Shown one piece after another: positions 42,967-51,543 of a stretch of 64,000 nt of DNA (its first letter is position 1; each line of letters begins with the position of its first letter). This stretch comes from Rhizobium sp. L43 (GTDB lineage Bacteria > Pseudomonadota > Alphaproteobacteria > Rhizobiales > Rhizobiaceae). Under the pieces are notes generated by a model, which saw only the letters and a program-made list of their open reading frames with translations, made no database searches and was not told where the DNA came from. The stretch covers positions 1-64,000 of the forward strand of contig NZ_NWSQ01000021.1 of NCBI RefSeq assembly GCF_002531725.1. The letters run 5' to 3'. The translations under genes were made by a program, and so were the position numbers.

Positions 42967-43413
42967 TTGTTTAAGATCGCCAAAGCCAATGCAGCCGTAC
43001 CTTTGATGCCCGGCTCGCTGGACCACCATAGTCAAAATGACGAGATGGTGGCGCAGTTTTCCATTTCCGAAGCCTGGACCGGCGATCTGTCGAGCGGCAT
43101 GCTCCGTCTCGGCGAATGGAGCACGATGCTCCACGGCCTTTCCACACGGGAATGCGGGCTGTTGAGCCTGATCCGCTGCTACGACAGCAAGGACCGCGGC
43201 TACGTATTGGAGCTGTTCGAGCAGGCGGCGACCCTCTGCTCCTCCTTCTGTTTTTCGACGACGATCATCATGCCGAACGGCTTGCGCCAGCCGCTCTTCT
43301 GCATGGGCGAGTCGAACGGGCTCGAGGAAAAATACAGCGGCAGCATGTCCGGCGTCTTCATCTTTCCCCGCTTCAAGCTCGAAGGCGCCAGGCAGATCAC
43401 AAGCCGGCAGTGA
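42967..43413 (+). CDS. PAS-fold-like hypothetical protein
   Basis: 148 aa from a TTG codon (GGGGGAA lies just upstream); an in-frame ATG at 42901 would give 170 aa. No family recognised with confidence. The order LRLGEWSTMLHG, Arg/Asp helix, CFSTTIIMPNGLRQPLFCMG and FIFPRFKL resembles a PAS_3-type domain (dipeptide DG/NG turn, then strand). Single-domain, without an effector. A hairpin terminator follows at 43432-43456. Confidence 0.55.
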   Translation: MFKIAKANAAVPLMPGSLDHHSQNDEMVAQFSISEAWTGDLSSGMLRLGEWSTMLHGLSTRECGLLSLIRCYDSKDRGYVLELFEQAATLCSSFCFSTTIIMPNGLRQPLFCMGESNGLEEKYSGSMSGVFIFPRFKLEGARQITSRQ

Positions 43414-43431
43414 GGCTGGAAAATTGAGATA

Positions 43432-43456
43432 AAAGGCCGCCTCGAAGGCGGCCTTT
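43432..43456. terminator. Terminator between PAS-like and GST genes
   Basis: Perfect 10-bp stem AAAGGCCGCC (43432-43441) with GGCGGCCTTT (43447-43456), 5-nt loop, in a 66-nt gap between convergent genes. Probably works in both directions. Confidence 0.75.
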
Positions 43457-43479
43457 GTGCTTTCCAACTGATCCGCTCG

Positions 43480-44190
43480 TTACTCCGGCTTGACGGGTAT
43501 GTTGAGCCCCCTGGCACTGGCCGGACGGGCGATGCAGCGTTCCAGCCAGTCCGAGACGGCGGGGAATTTCGCGTATTCGAGAACCTCGCGGCCGCCATAG
43601 AAGATGTCGGCGCCGCGCACCCAGGTGAAGGTGGTGATGTCGGCGATCGTATAGAGATCGCCCATGATCCACTGGCGGCCTTTCAGCCGGTCTTCGAGCA
43701 CGCCGAGCAGACGTTTGGACTCGTCGCGATAGCGCTCCACCGGATAGGAATTGTTGGCGACCTTGTCGGCGGCGAATTTGTAGAAATGCCCGAACTGGCC
43801 GAACATCGGGCCGATGCCCGCCATCTGGAAAAACACCCACTGGATGCATTCGTAGCGGCCGGCAGCATCATCGGGGATGAGCTTGCCGGTTTTTTCCGCG
43901 AGATAAAGCAGGATGGCGCCGGATTCGAACAGGCCGATCGGCTTGCCGCCCGGCCCGTTCGGATCGATGATCGCCGGAATGCGGCCGTTCGGGTTGAGAG
44001 ATTCGAATTCCGGCGACTTCTGCTCGTTGGCGGCGAAGGAAATATAGTGAGGCTCATAGGCGAGACCGAGCTCTTCGAGGGCGACCGAGACCTTCACCCC
44101 ATTCGGCGTCTGCAGGGAATAGAGTTGGATGATGTCGGGGTTCTTCGCCGGCCAGCGCGCCGTGATCGGAAATGCGGAAAGATCTGCCAT
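43480..44190 (-). CDS. Glutathione S-transferase family protein (YghU/Ure2p-like)
   Basis: 236-aa GST: N-terminal thioredoxin fold (about 20-105, IIQLYSLQTPNGVKVSVALE) and a helical C-terminal domain (about 110-230). The start at 44190 (MADLSAFP) has GGAGAA 4-5 nt upstream; 44202 is a weaker option. Near-relatives act as disulfide-bond reductases on organic hydroperoxides or glutathione disulfide. Divergent from doxX. Confidence 0.85.
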   Translation of the reverse strand: MADLSAFPITARWPAKNPDIIQLYSLQTPNGVKVSVALEELGLAYEPHYISFAANEQKSPEFESLNPNGRIPAIIDPNGPGGKPIGLFESGAILLYLAEKTGKLIPDDAAGRYECIQWVFFQMAGIGPMFGQFGHFYKFAADKVANNSYPVERYRDESKRLLGVLEDRLKGRQWIMGDLYTIADITTFTWVRGADIFYGGREVLEYAKFPAVSDWLERCIARPASARGLNIPVKPE

Positions 44191-44398
44191 CGGATTCTCC
44201 ATGTTATCAGCCGACCATAGGAGACGAGGCTTCACAAAGGCAAGCGATGGCCGATCATCGTTCCATATTATTGAACGAACTGTCCGCTTCCGTTTATCTT
44301 TCCATAGAACAAGAAAAAGGCGACATAGGTGACATCCGAGGTCCATCCGGTGCCGGGGCACCCAGATCTCCAGAGTCCTTCAAACGGAGACAACATCC

Positions 44399-44812
44399 AT
44401 GTCCAACGTCATCATCCTGATTGCCCGCATTCTTCTGTCTTTCATGTTCATCCTTTCCGGCTTCATGAAGCTCACCGATCCTGCCGGTACTGCGGGCATG
44501 ATCGCCGGTGCCGGCCTGCCGGCAGCAACCCTGTTGGCCTATGTCGCAGGCCTTTTCGAACTGCTGGCCGGCCTTGCTGTTCTCACAGGCTTCCAGGTCC
44601 GCATTGCCGGCTGGCTGCTCGCCGCCTTCTGTGTCTTCACGGGCATTGCCTTCCACCTGCCCTACGCAAGCGGCACGGAACTCGTGAACATTCTCAACCA
44701 GATCATGGTCATGAAGAACATCACGCTGGCCGGCGCGTACATCCTGCTCGCCACAGTCGGTGCCGGTGCCTATTCGATCGACGCACGCCGCGGCGCCTAC
44801 GCAGCCGCCTGA
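44399..44812 (+). CDS. DoxX-family membrane protein
   Basis: 137-aa inner-membrane protein with four hydrophobic helices (about 4-22, 46-66, 73-92, 105-125), including IARILLSFMFILSGFMKL at the start. DoxX-like proteins are linked to thiosulfate/quinone redox or sulfane stress, but many have no known role. Divergent from the GST gene, which fits an oxidative or thiol stress theme (inference). Confidence 0.83.
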   Translation: MSNVIILIARILLSFMFILSGFMKLTDPAGTAGMIAGAGLPAATLLAYVAGLFELLAGLAVLTGFQVRIAGWLLAAFCVFTGIAFHLPYASGTELVNILNQIMVMKNITLAGAYILLATVGAGAYSIDARRGAYAAA

Positions 44813-44841
44813 TACCAGCAGACATCCTCCCATAAACAGAG

Positions 44842-44868
44842 AACCCGCCGTCGATCCGACGGCGGGTT
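44842..44868 (+). terminator. Strong terminator after doxX
   Basis: Perfect 12-bp stem (44842-44853 with 44857-44868), 3-nt loop ATC, followed by TTTTT. It is also near the end of the facing hisG gene. Confidence 0.88.
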
Positions 44869-44893
44869 TTTCGTATGCTCTTTTGACTGAGAC

Positions 44894-45589
44894 TCAGAGG
44901 GCGGCGCGCACCGCGTCGATGATCGCCTGGACCACCGGTTCGTCCGCATGGCTCTCCTTGCGGGCGCGCACGAGGCAGGCCTGCGAATGCAGGATGACGC
45001 CGTCCTGGAGCACCTTCAGGTGGTTGGCGCGCAGCGTCGAGCCGGTGGAGGTGATATCGACGATGATATCGGCCGAGCCTGCGGCGGGGGCACCCTCGGT
45101 GGCGCCCAGGCTTTCGACGATGCGATAAAGCTGGATGCCGTGCTGGCTCGAAAAGAACTGCTGGGTCAGCCGCCAGTATTTGGTGGCGATGGCAAGGCGC
45201 CTGGAATGGCGGGCGCGGAAATCGGCGGCGACATCGCCGAGATCGGCCATGGTCTCGACGTCAAGCCAGATCTCCGGCACCGCAACCACCACATCGGCAT
45301 GGCCGAAGCCGAGGCGGGCGCAGAATTCGACGCGTTTGTCGACTTCGGCAAAACCTTCCCGCATCAGATCCTCGCCGGTGACGCCGAAATCGACGGTGCC
45401 GTTGCCGAGTTCGCGGGAGATTTCGGAGGCCGACAGGAAGGCGACCTCGATATCGTCCCAGCCTTCGACCCGGCCGCGATAGGAGCGGTCGTTACCGACA
45501 GCCGTGATCGGCATGCCGGCACGCTCGAAGATCGCCGAAGCGTCGTCCTTCATCCGGCCCTTGGAGGGAAGCGCGATGGTGATGGTCAT
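44894..45589 (-). CDS. hisG: ATP phosphoribosyltransferase, short form
   Basis: First step of histidine synthesis (231 aa). The short form, lacking the C-terminal regulatory domain, needs HisZ. ITIALPSKGRMKDD at the start and SADIIVDITSTGSTLRANHL (about 162-181, PRPP loop) are diagnostic. Start at 45589 overlaps the hisZ stop by 4 nt (ATGA), so hisZ-hisG are coupled. Confidence 0.95.
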   Translation of the reverse strand: MTITIALPSKGRMKDDASAIFERAGMPITAVGNDRSYRGRVEGWDDIEVAFLSASEISRELGNGTVDFGVTGEDLMREGFAEVDKRVEFCARLGFGHADVVVAVPEIWLDVETMADLGDVAADFRARHSRRLAIATKYWRLTQQFFSSQHGIQLYRIVESLGATEGAPAAGSADIIVDITSTGSTLRANHLKVLQDGVILHSQACLVRARKESHADEPVVQAIIDAVRAAL

Positions 45590-46707
45590 ACGGCTGCCCT
45601 TTCGGTTTCGATGCGGTCGAGCCAAAAGGAGAAGCCGACGGCCGGAATGCGGTCCGTCGCACCGAGGAAGGTCAGCAGCCGGTCGAAGCGGCCGCCGCCG
45701 GCCAGAACCGCGCTCGAGCCTTCCGCCGTCACTTCGAAGACGAGGCCGGTGTAATAATCGAGCGGCCGTCCGAAAGCGGCGCGGTAGTCAAGGCAGGAAA
45801 GATCGACGCCGGCATTGGCAAGGGCGGCGACCCGGCCGTTGAAACGCGAAAGCGCATTGCCGAGTTTCAGCCCGGCAGCATCGGCGAAACCGGCAAGCGC
45901 TGCGGACGCATTGACGAGCGGCACGTCGAGCGAGAGGAACTCTTCCAGCACATGAAAAGCCGCGTCGTCGAGGCGGGTTTCGGACAGGATGAGCTTTTCC
46001 TTGAGCCGTTTGGCGATCTCCAGGGGCGAGCGGCCGGCATTCGTCGAATAGCCGGTCTTCTGCATCTCCCGTTCGAGATGGACGACCAGCGCCTGCTCGT
46101 CGCCCGAGGCGACCAGCCTGGCAATATCGTCGTCCAGGCCGGTGACGAATTGCGGGCTGACGAGACCGGCCAACAGCGCTTCCAGCTGGGTCATGTTGCC
46201 GAAGGCATGGATCAGACGCTTCTGCCAGCCGAGCGGCAGGCCGAGCGCCTGAACGACCGCCTCGAACACCGCCTGGTCGCCGAGCGTCACCGACAGGCGC
46301 CGGTCCGGCAGGAGCCGGGCGAGAATGCCGGTGGCATCGCCGATGGCGCGGGCGTCGGCGTTTGACAGGTCGATATCGCCGAGATCCTCGATGCCGGCCT
46401 GGTAGAATTCATTGGCGCCGTCGCGGCGTTGGCGGAAAACCTCGCCGAGATAGGCGTAACGCTTCGGCGTGCCTGTGGCGGTCTCGATGTGGCGCAGACA
46501 GACGGGGATGGTGAATTCGGGACGCAGGCAGAGGCTGGCGCCGGTTTCGCTCTCGGTCATGAAGATACGCCGGCGCAGATCCTCGCCGGCGATATCGAGG
46601 AAAGGTTCGGCCGGCTGAATGACCGGCGTGTCGATGCGCTCGGCATTGCGAGCGGTAAATTCGGCCAGTAGGTCGCCCGCGAATTCGGGGAGGTTGATCA
46701 GGGGCAT
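45586..46707 (-). CDS. hisZ: ATP phosphoribosyltransferase regulatory subunit
   Basis: 373-aa HisRS paralogue without tRNA charging activity. Motif 2-like YLGEVFRQRRDGANEFYQAG and class II fold with GGGRFDRLLTFLG near the end. It pairs with the short HisG to give the active, feedback-regulated enzyme. Separated from hisS by a repeat-rich 180-nt gap. Confidence 0.94.
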   Translation of the reverse strand: MPLINLPEFAGDLLAEFTARNAERIDTPVIQPAEPFLDIAGEDLRRRIFMTESETGASLCLRPEFTIPVCLRHIETATGTPKRYAYLGEVFRQRRDGANEFYQAGIEDLGDIDLSNADARAIGDATGILARLLPDRRLSVTLGDQAVFEAVVQALGLPLGWQKRLIHAFGNMTQLEALLAGLVSPQFVTGLDDDIARLVASGDEQALVVHLEREMQKTGYSTNAGRSPLEIAKRLKEKLILSETRLDDAAFHVLEEFLSLDVPLVNASAALAGFADAAGLKLGNALSRFNGRVAALANAGVDLSCLDYRAAFGRPLDYYTGLVFEVTAEGSSAVLAGGGRFDRLLTFLGATDRIPAVGFSFWLDRIETERAAV

Positions 46708-46716
46708 TGGCTTGGC

Positions 46717-46875
46717 TTCCCTCTTCTCCCCAGCGGGGAGAAGATGCCCGACAGGGCAGATGAGGGGGATGAGGAGTGTAAACGACGAATGTCCTCAGCG
46801 GCGAGCGAAGGACAGCTTCTGCCGTGGTGCCCCCTCATCCGACCCTTCGGGCCACCTTCTCCCCGAGGGGAGAAG
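46717..46875. repeat. RIME-like intergenic palindromic repeat (copy 2)
   Basis: CTTCTCCCC and GGGGAGAAG blocks occur near both ends, and CCCTCATC / GATGAGGG blocks between them, so the whole gap can fold into a long hairpin. It lies between hisS and hisZ, which are on one strand. Confidence 0.75.
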
Positions 46876-46887
46876 GGGAGGTCCCTC

Positions 46888-48459
46888 TCAAATGTCGTCA
46901 TCTGTGTCACCGGCTTGAGCGGGGTCATATGGAGTTTCGAAGCCGGAGCCAGCCCTCTTCCGATCCTCCGCCTGCGCCGCAAGGATGTCCTTGACCTTCG
47001 CGACGAGATCGCCTTCCGGCACCGTCTCCTGCGCCACGCGGGCTTCGCGCCAGCGGGCATTGTCCTCGATCTCGCCGGAGAGCCGCTTGCCTTCGATCAG
47101 ATCCTTGATCTGCACGACGCCGCCGGCGCGTTCGTCGCCGCCCTGGATGATGGCGACGGGGCAGCCGCGGCGGTCGGCATATTTCAGCTGGTTGCCGAAT
47201 TTCTTCCAGTTGCCCTGGAACATCTCGGCCCGGATACCGGCGGCGCGCAGTTGCTGCGTCATCCTCTGATAGCGGCCCATCGCCTCGACATCGCCGTCCA
47301 TGACAGTGACCAGTACCGGCTCGATGACGTCGCTGGCACCGAGTTTGCCGAGGTTCTTCAGCGCCGTCATCAGGCGTGAGACGCCGATCGAGAAGCCCGT
47401 CGCCGGAACCGGCTGGCCCATGAAGCGGGAGACGAGGCCATCATAACGGCCGCCGCCTGCGACCGAGCCGAAGACGACCTTTTCGCCTTTTTCGTTGGTG
47501 ACGTCGAAGAGAAGCTCGGCTTCGTAGACCGGGCCGGTGTAATATTCGAGGCCGCGGACGACGGAGGGATCGATCTTGATGCGGTCGGCGCCATAACCGG
47601 CGCTGGTAACGAGCGCACCAATGAAATTCAGCTCATCGACGCCTTCGGCGCCCTTCGACGTTCCCGCGACGAGTTCGGCGAGCTGCGCAGCGCTTTCGGC
47701 ATAATCCTTGATGCCGACGAAGAACAGCACGTTGTCGATCTGCTCCTGGTCGAGGCCGGCGCCCTTGGTGAAATCGCCGGATTCATCCTTTCGGCCGGGA
47801 CCGAGCAGCAGCGCCACACCTTCCGGGCCGAACTTGTCGAGCTTGTCGATGGCGCGCAGCACGTTGAGCCGCTGACCGGCCTTGTCGTCGCCGCCGAGAC
47901 CGATCGCCTCCAGCACGCCGTCCAGAACCTTGCGGTTGTTGACGCGGATGACATAGTCGCCGCGCTTGATGCCGAGGGCTTCGAGGGTGTCGGCCATCAT
48001 CATGCACATTTCGGCATCGGCCTGAACACCCGGCGCGCCGACGGTATCGGCGTCGAATTGCATGAACTGACGGAAGCGGCCGGGGCCTGGCTTCTCGTTG
48101 CGGAAGACGTAACCGGCGCGATAGGTGCGGTAGGGCAGCTGGATCTCGTTGAAATTCTCGGCGACATGACGGGCGAGCGGCGCCGTCAGGTCGTAGCGCA
48201 GCGACATCCATTGCTCATCGTCGTCCTGCAGCGAGAACACGCCCTCGTTCGGCCGGTCGCTGTCGGGCAGGAACTTGCCGAGCGCATCGGTATATTCGAA
48301 CAGCGGCGTTTCCACGGGATCGAAACCATAATGCTCATAGACTTCCCGGATCTTTGCCGTCATCTCGTTGACGGCGCGGATATCGCCGGCCGTCCGGTCG
48401 ACGAAGCCGCGCGGCAGGCGGGCCTTGAGCTTTTGCGGTTTCTTCTGCTTGTCGTTCAT
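46888..48459 (-). CDS. hisS: Histidyl-tRNA synthetase
   Basis: 523-aa class II synthetase. Motif 2 FRNEKPGPGRFRQFMQFDAD (about 128-147), histidine-binding GLEYYTGPVYEAEL (about 302-315) and motif 3 GGGRYDGLVSRFMG (about 336-349). Start at 48459 (MNDKQKKP). It is first in the hisS-hisZ-hisG row. The gene is longer than the 420-450 aa of enterobacterial HisS, as usual in alphaproteobacteria. Confidence 0.95.
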   Translation of the reverse strand: MNDKQKKPQKLKARLPRGFVDRTAGDIRAVNEMTAKIREVYEHYGFDPVETPLFEYTDALGKFLPDSDRPNEGVFSLQDDDEQWMSLRYDLTAPLARHVAENFNEIQLPYRTYRAGYVFRNEKPGPGRFRQFMQFDADTVGAPGVQADAEMCMMMADTLEALGIKRGDYVIRVNNRKVLDGVLEAIGLGGDDKAGQRLNVLRAIDKLDKFGPEGVALLLGPGRKDESGDFTKGAGLDQEQIDNVLFFVGIKDYAESAAQLAELVAGTSKGAEGVDELNFIGALVTSAGYGADRIKIDPSVVRGLEYYTGPVYEAELLFDVTNEKGEKVVFGSVAGGGRYDGLVSRFMGQPVPATGFSIGVSRLMTALKNLGKLGASDVIEPVLVTVMDGDVEAMGRYQRMTQQLRAAGIRAEMFQGNWKKFGNQLKYADRRGCPVAIIQGGDERAGGVVQIKDLIEGKRLSGEIEDNARWREARVAQETVPEGDLVAKVKDILAAQAEDRKRAGSGFETPYDPAQAGDTDDDI

Positions 48460-48537
48460 TTCCGGCAATTCCGCTGACTGTGACAGTGGCGGTTTCCTAA
48501 CCGATCGGGCGGGGAGCGGCAAGGGCGAAGGGTCTTG

Positions 48538-49350
48538 ATGTGGCTGCGAGAATCGATTGAACGAAGGAGCTCCATCAGAAATGCGGACATGTTCATGATC
48601 ACTGAGGCGCTTCTCTATGCCGCGACCTTGCCGCTGACCGGCAAGCCGCATCGAAAGTTCATCCGCTATTCCGTCAATCTCTGGTCCCGGGCCGGGCGCT
48701 GTGCGGCAGATTGGGCCGAACATGAGGAGATGAGCCGCAATGCGATCCGCACGGCAACCGCCGATCTCCGGCAGAAACGGACCGCCGTCGTGCTCGGCTC
48801 CGGGCTGTTGCGGGATGTGCCGATCGAGGACCTGGCGAAAAGCTTCGACACTGTCGTTCTAGTCGATCTCGTTCATCTCGCCTCGGTGCGCCTGCGGCTC
48901 GCGGCCAAGACCTATCGCAATACCAGGCTGATCGAGCGCGATCTCTCCGGTTACGACGACCTGGGCGCCGGCAGAGCGCCCGAACCGCTCGGCTTCCTGC
49001 GCTCGGTGCCCTATCTCGATTTCGTGGTTTCGGCCAATCTCCTGTCGCAGATCGGTCGCGGCGTGAAACGACGCTACGAGGCAGAGACCGGCCGCATGCC
49101 TGAAGATATCGTGGAAAGATTGATCGCGGCGCATCTCACCGGACTTTCCGAGCTGCCCTGCCGCAGTTGCCTGGTGACCGACATCGCCTATGCCGTCATC
49201 GACCGCAATGGCAGGACGCATGAGGAGGCCGACCTGCTGCACGGCGTTTTGCCGCCGCCGGCAAAAGCGGTGTGGACATGGCCGGTCGTGCCACTTGGCG
49301 AGGAAAGCAGGGATTATCGGATCGAGCACAAGGTCATTGCTTCCTGGTGA
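48538..49350 (+). CDS. Hypothetical protein with methyltransferase-like Rossmann fold
   Basis: 270 aa; family not recognised. The segment AVVLGSGLLRDVPIEDL (about 83-99) followed by VVLVDLVHL (about 107-115) looks like motif I and the acidic loop of a class I SAM-dependent methyltransferase. Late CRSCLVTD and EEADLLHGVLPPP are conserved-looking. GAAGGG precedes the start; a shorter start at 48589 is possible. Divergent from hisS. Confidence 0.65.
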   Translation: MWLRESIERRSSIRNADMFMITEALLYAATLPLTGKPHRKFIRYSVNLWSRAGRCAADWAEHEEMSRNAIRTATADLRQKRTAVVLGSGLLRDVPIEDLAKSFDTVVLVDLVHLASVRLRLAAKTYRNTRLIERDLSGYDDLGAGRAPEPLGFLRSVPYLDFVVSANLLSQIGRGVKRRYEAETGRMPEDIVERLIAAHLTGLSELPCRSCLVTDIAYAVIDRNGRTHEEADLLHGVLPPPAKAVWTWPVVPLGEESRDYRIEHKVIASW

Positions 49351-49407
49351 CCAGGATGTGACCGCCGGTCGGCTTGGCTTGTACAAGGCGTTGGCCTATA
49401 AGGCGGT

Positions 49408-49773
49408 ATGCGCACGCTCGCTCTCATCACGATGGTTTTCGGCTGGCTGGTCTACAGCGCCATGTCCGCATGGGCGGGCTGTCCGACATGCGCGTCGATG
49501 AATACGCCGGTCGCCATCGAGGCCGGCATGCACCATGAGATGACAGGCATGGATATGCCGCGGGCGGCTGATAAGACCGATCCCTTGAATGACCCCTGCA
49601 CTACCGGTGATACCGCGCACATGCCGGTTTGTGCCGCCTGTCTCCTGCTGCCACCGGCGGTTACGGTTGCCGATAGCGGCAAATCTGCCTTCGCCTATCC
49701 CGCTCCGGCGCTTGCCCGAGCACTTGACGATAACCGGCCCGCCCCGCAGGCGCCCCCTCCCCGACTGTCCTGA
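49408..49773 (+). CDS. Small exported Cys/Met/His-rich protein (putative metal binding)
   Basis: 121-aa protein: signal peptide (about 1-23, ending in WAG or so), then CPTC (about 25-28), HHEMTGMDM (about 42-50) and CAACLL (about 79-84), which are typical copper or other soft-metal ligands; the C-terminus is Pro/Ala-rich. No known family that I can name safely. Just upstream (76 nt) of the DUF305 frame, so both may be one metal-resistance unit. Confidence 0.65.
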   Translation: MRTLALITMVFGWLVYSAMSAWAGCPTCASMNTPVAIEAGMHHEMTGMDMPRAADKTDPLNDPCTTGDTAHMPVCAACLLLPPAVTVADSGKSAFAYPAPALARALDDNRPAPQAPPPRLS

Positions 49774-49849
49774 CATCACGACGATCCATGCCAATCAGGT
49801 GGCTCAGCCGCCTGGAATATCTATTTGTCAGACAGAGGAAAGAACTCTC

Positions 49850-50208
49850 ATGTCTCTGAAAATCATCGCTTTATCCGCAATGCTCGCCATCGTTGCCACC
49901 CCCGTCTTGCCGAAGACAAGCCCATGGACATGAGCAAGCCGATGGGCAACCACGAAGCCTCCAGCCACGCCTTCAGCGAGGCGAACGACAAGATGCACAA
50001 GGATATGATGATCAAGTATAGCGGCGATGCCGACGTGGATTTCGTCCGCGGCATGATCCCTCATCATCAGGGCGCGATCGACATGGCGAAAGTCGAGCTT
50101 CAATACGGAAAGGATCCCGAAATCCGCAAGCTCGCCGAAGCCGTGATCAAAGCGCAGGAAGCCGAGAGCGCCGAGATGAACGCCTGGCTCAAGGCCCACG
50201 GCAAGTAA
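49850..50208 (+). pseudogene. DUF305-family exported metal-binding-type protein, frameshifted
   Basis: The signal peptide is in one frame (ATG 49850, AGAGGAAAG upstream; MSLKIIALSAMLAIVATPVL to about 49909), and the DUF305 body in another, 49912-50208 (EDKPMDMSKPMGNHEASSHA; then FVRGMIPHHQGAIDMAKVEL). One missing base after TTG at 49907-49909 explains it: an added G would give VLAEDKPMD, a good signal-peptidase site. DUF305 proteins bind copper or related metals in the periplasm through His/Met pairs such as the MIPHH motif. Either a recent mutation or a sequencing error. Confidence 0.85.
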
Positions 50209-50226
50209 TCGTCCGCTAGAGAAAGG

Positions 50227-50252
50227 AGAACGCCGGATGTCTCCGGCGTTCT
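50227..50252. terminator. Hairpin after the DUF305 gene
   Basis: Perfect 11-bp stem (50227-50237 with 50242-50252), 4-nt loop, between the DUF305 frame and the facing aldo/keto reductase. No strong T run, so its strength is uncertain. Confidence 0.55.
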
Positions 50253-50263
50253 GCAAGAGTTGC

Positions 50264-51313
50264 TCAATCCTTCGGTTCGAAGTCGGCCGGGCGGCGGCCG
50301 GCGCCTTGCCGCGCCAGCATCCAGCCCGGATATTCCGGCGCAAGCGCGCTCACTTCGTCGAGCCTCGTCATATCGTTCTCATCGAGCTTCAGCTTGACGG
50401 CGGCCAGATTCTGGTCGAGCTGATCGACCCGCTTGGCGCCGATGATGACCGTGGTGACGAACGGCTTGGCGAGGATATAGGCGAGCGCCACGGTGGCGAC
50501 GCTGACGCCGTGTTTTTCGGCGACCTCGCGCATGACGGCGACGCAGGCCCAGGCCTTCTCCGTGTCGACGGGCGGGAAATCGAAACTGGCGCGGCGGCCT
50601 TCACCATTGCCGGGCGCGCCGGGACCGTACTTGCCGGAGAGCAGACCGCCGGCGAGCGGCGACCAGACCATGAGGCCGAGCTTTTCCTCGTGCATCATCG
50701 GCACGATGTCGCGTTCGAGATCGCGGCCGGCGATGGAATAATAGGCCTGCACGGTTTCGAAACGGGCAAAACCGCGGCGTTCGGAGAGGCCGAGCGCCTT
50801 GGAAATGCGCCAGGCCTGCCAGTTGGAGACGCCGATATAGCGCACGAGACCGCGGGAAACGAGATCGTCGAAGGCGCGCAGCGTCTCCTCGATCGGCGTC
50901 ACCGTATCGGTCGCGTGGATCTGATAAAGGTCGATATGATCGGTCTGCAGGCGCCTCAGACTCGCCTCGACGGAATCCATGATGTGGCCGCGCGAGGCGC
51001 CGCGGTCGTTCGGCTTGTCGCCCATGACGCCGTAGACCTTGGTGGCGATGACCACGTCCTTGCGGGGCACGTCGAGGTTCTTCAGCGCCTGGCCGAGCAG
51101 CCGTTCGGACTCGCCTGATGAATAGACGTCGGCCGTGTCGATGAAATTGACGCCTGCGCCGAGCGAGCGCTCGACGATCCGGTCGGCGGCATTCTGGTCG
51201 ACATCGGCGATGGCGCCCCACATGCTGCCCTGTTTGGCTTCGCCGAAGGTCATGGTGCCCAGGCAGATTTCCGAGACGAAAAGTCCCGTATTTCCGAGTT
51301 GATTGTAACGCAT
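50264..51313 (-). CDS. Aldo/keto reductase
   Basis: 349-aa NADPH-dependent TIM-barrel reductase. Asp-Tyr of the catalytic tetrad in NFIDTADVYSSGESERLLG (about 49-67), Lys in VVIATKVYG (about 80-88) and His in DLYQIHATD (about 128-136). MRYNQLGNTGLFVSEICLG at the start is the usual N-terminus; 51313 fits. The substrate is unknown. Confidence 0.9.
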   Translation of the reverse strand: MRYNQLGNTGLFVSEICLGTMTFGEAKQGSMWGAIADVDQNAADRIVERSLGAGVNFIDTADVYSSGESERLLGQALKNLDVPRKDVVIATKVYGVMGDKPNDRGASRGHIMDSVEASLRRLQTDHIDLYQIHATDTVTPIEETLRAFDDLVSRGLVRYIGVSNWQAWRISKALGLSERRGFARFETVQAYYSIAGRDLERDIVPMMHEEKLGLMVWSPLAGGLLSGKYGPGAPGNGEGRRASFDFPPVDTEKAWACVAVMREVAEKHGVSVATVALAYILAKPFVTTVIIGAKRVDQLDQNLAAVKLKLDENDMTRLDEVSALAPEYPGWMLARQGAGRRPADFEPKD

Positions 51314-51504
51314 GGTCGAAAAAATCCTTTGTGTCTGCCGCAAGAGGCTTGCGAACCGCTGAACTTCATTTTTTGATTATTGGCCTGCGCGCGACAGGCA
51401 CAGCCGCGGCTGGCTGCAGGGGGAGGCAGGTTCGATGTAGTGCGGCGCCGGAGCTTTTCAACGCCGTCCTGCCGCGAAGGCGATGCCCTTGTCTCGACAC
51501 AGGC

Positions 51505-51523
51505 GGCCGATAGATTATCGGCC
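51505..51523. terminator. Short perfect hairpin upstream of the HAD gene
   Basis: GGCCGATA (51505-51512) and TATCGGCC (51516-51523), 3-nt loop, followed by TTATTTC. It is 20 nt before the HAD start. Could end transcription entering from the left or affect the HAD leader; nothing else is seen in 51314-51543. Confidence 0.45.
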
Positions 51524-51543
51524 TTATTTCAAGAGGTACGCAT

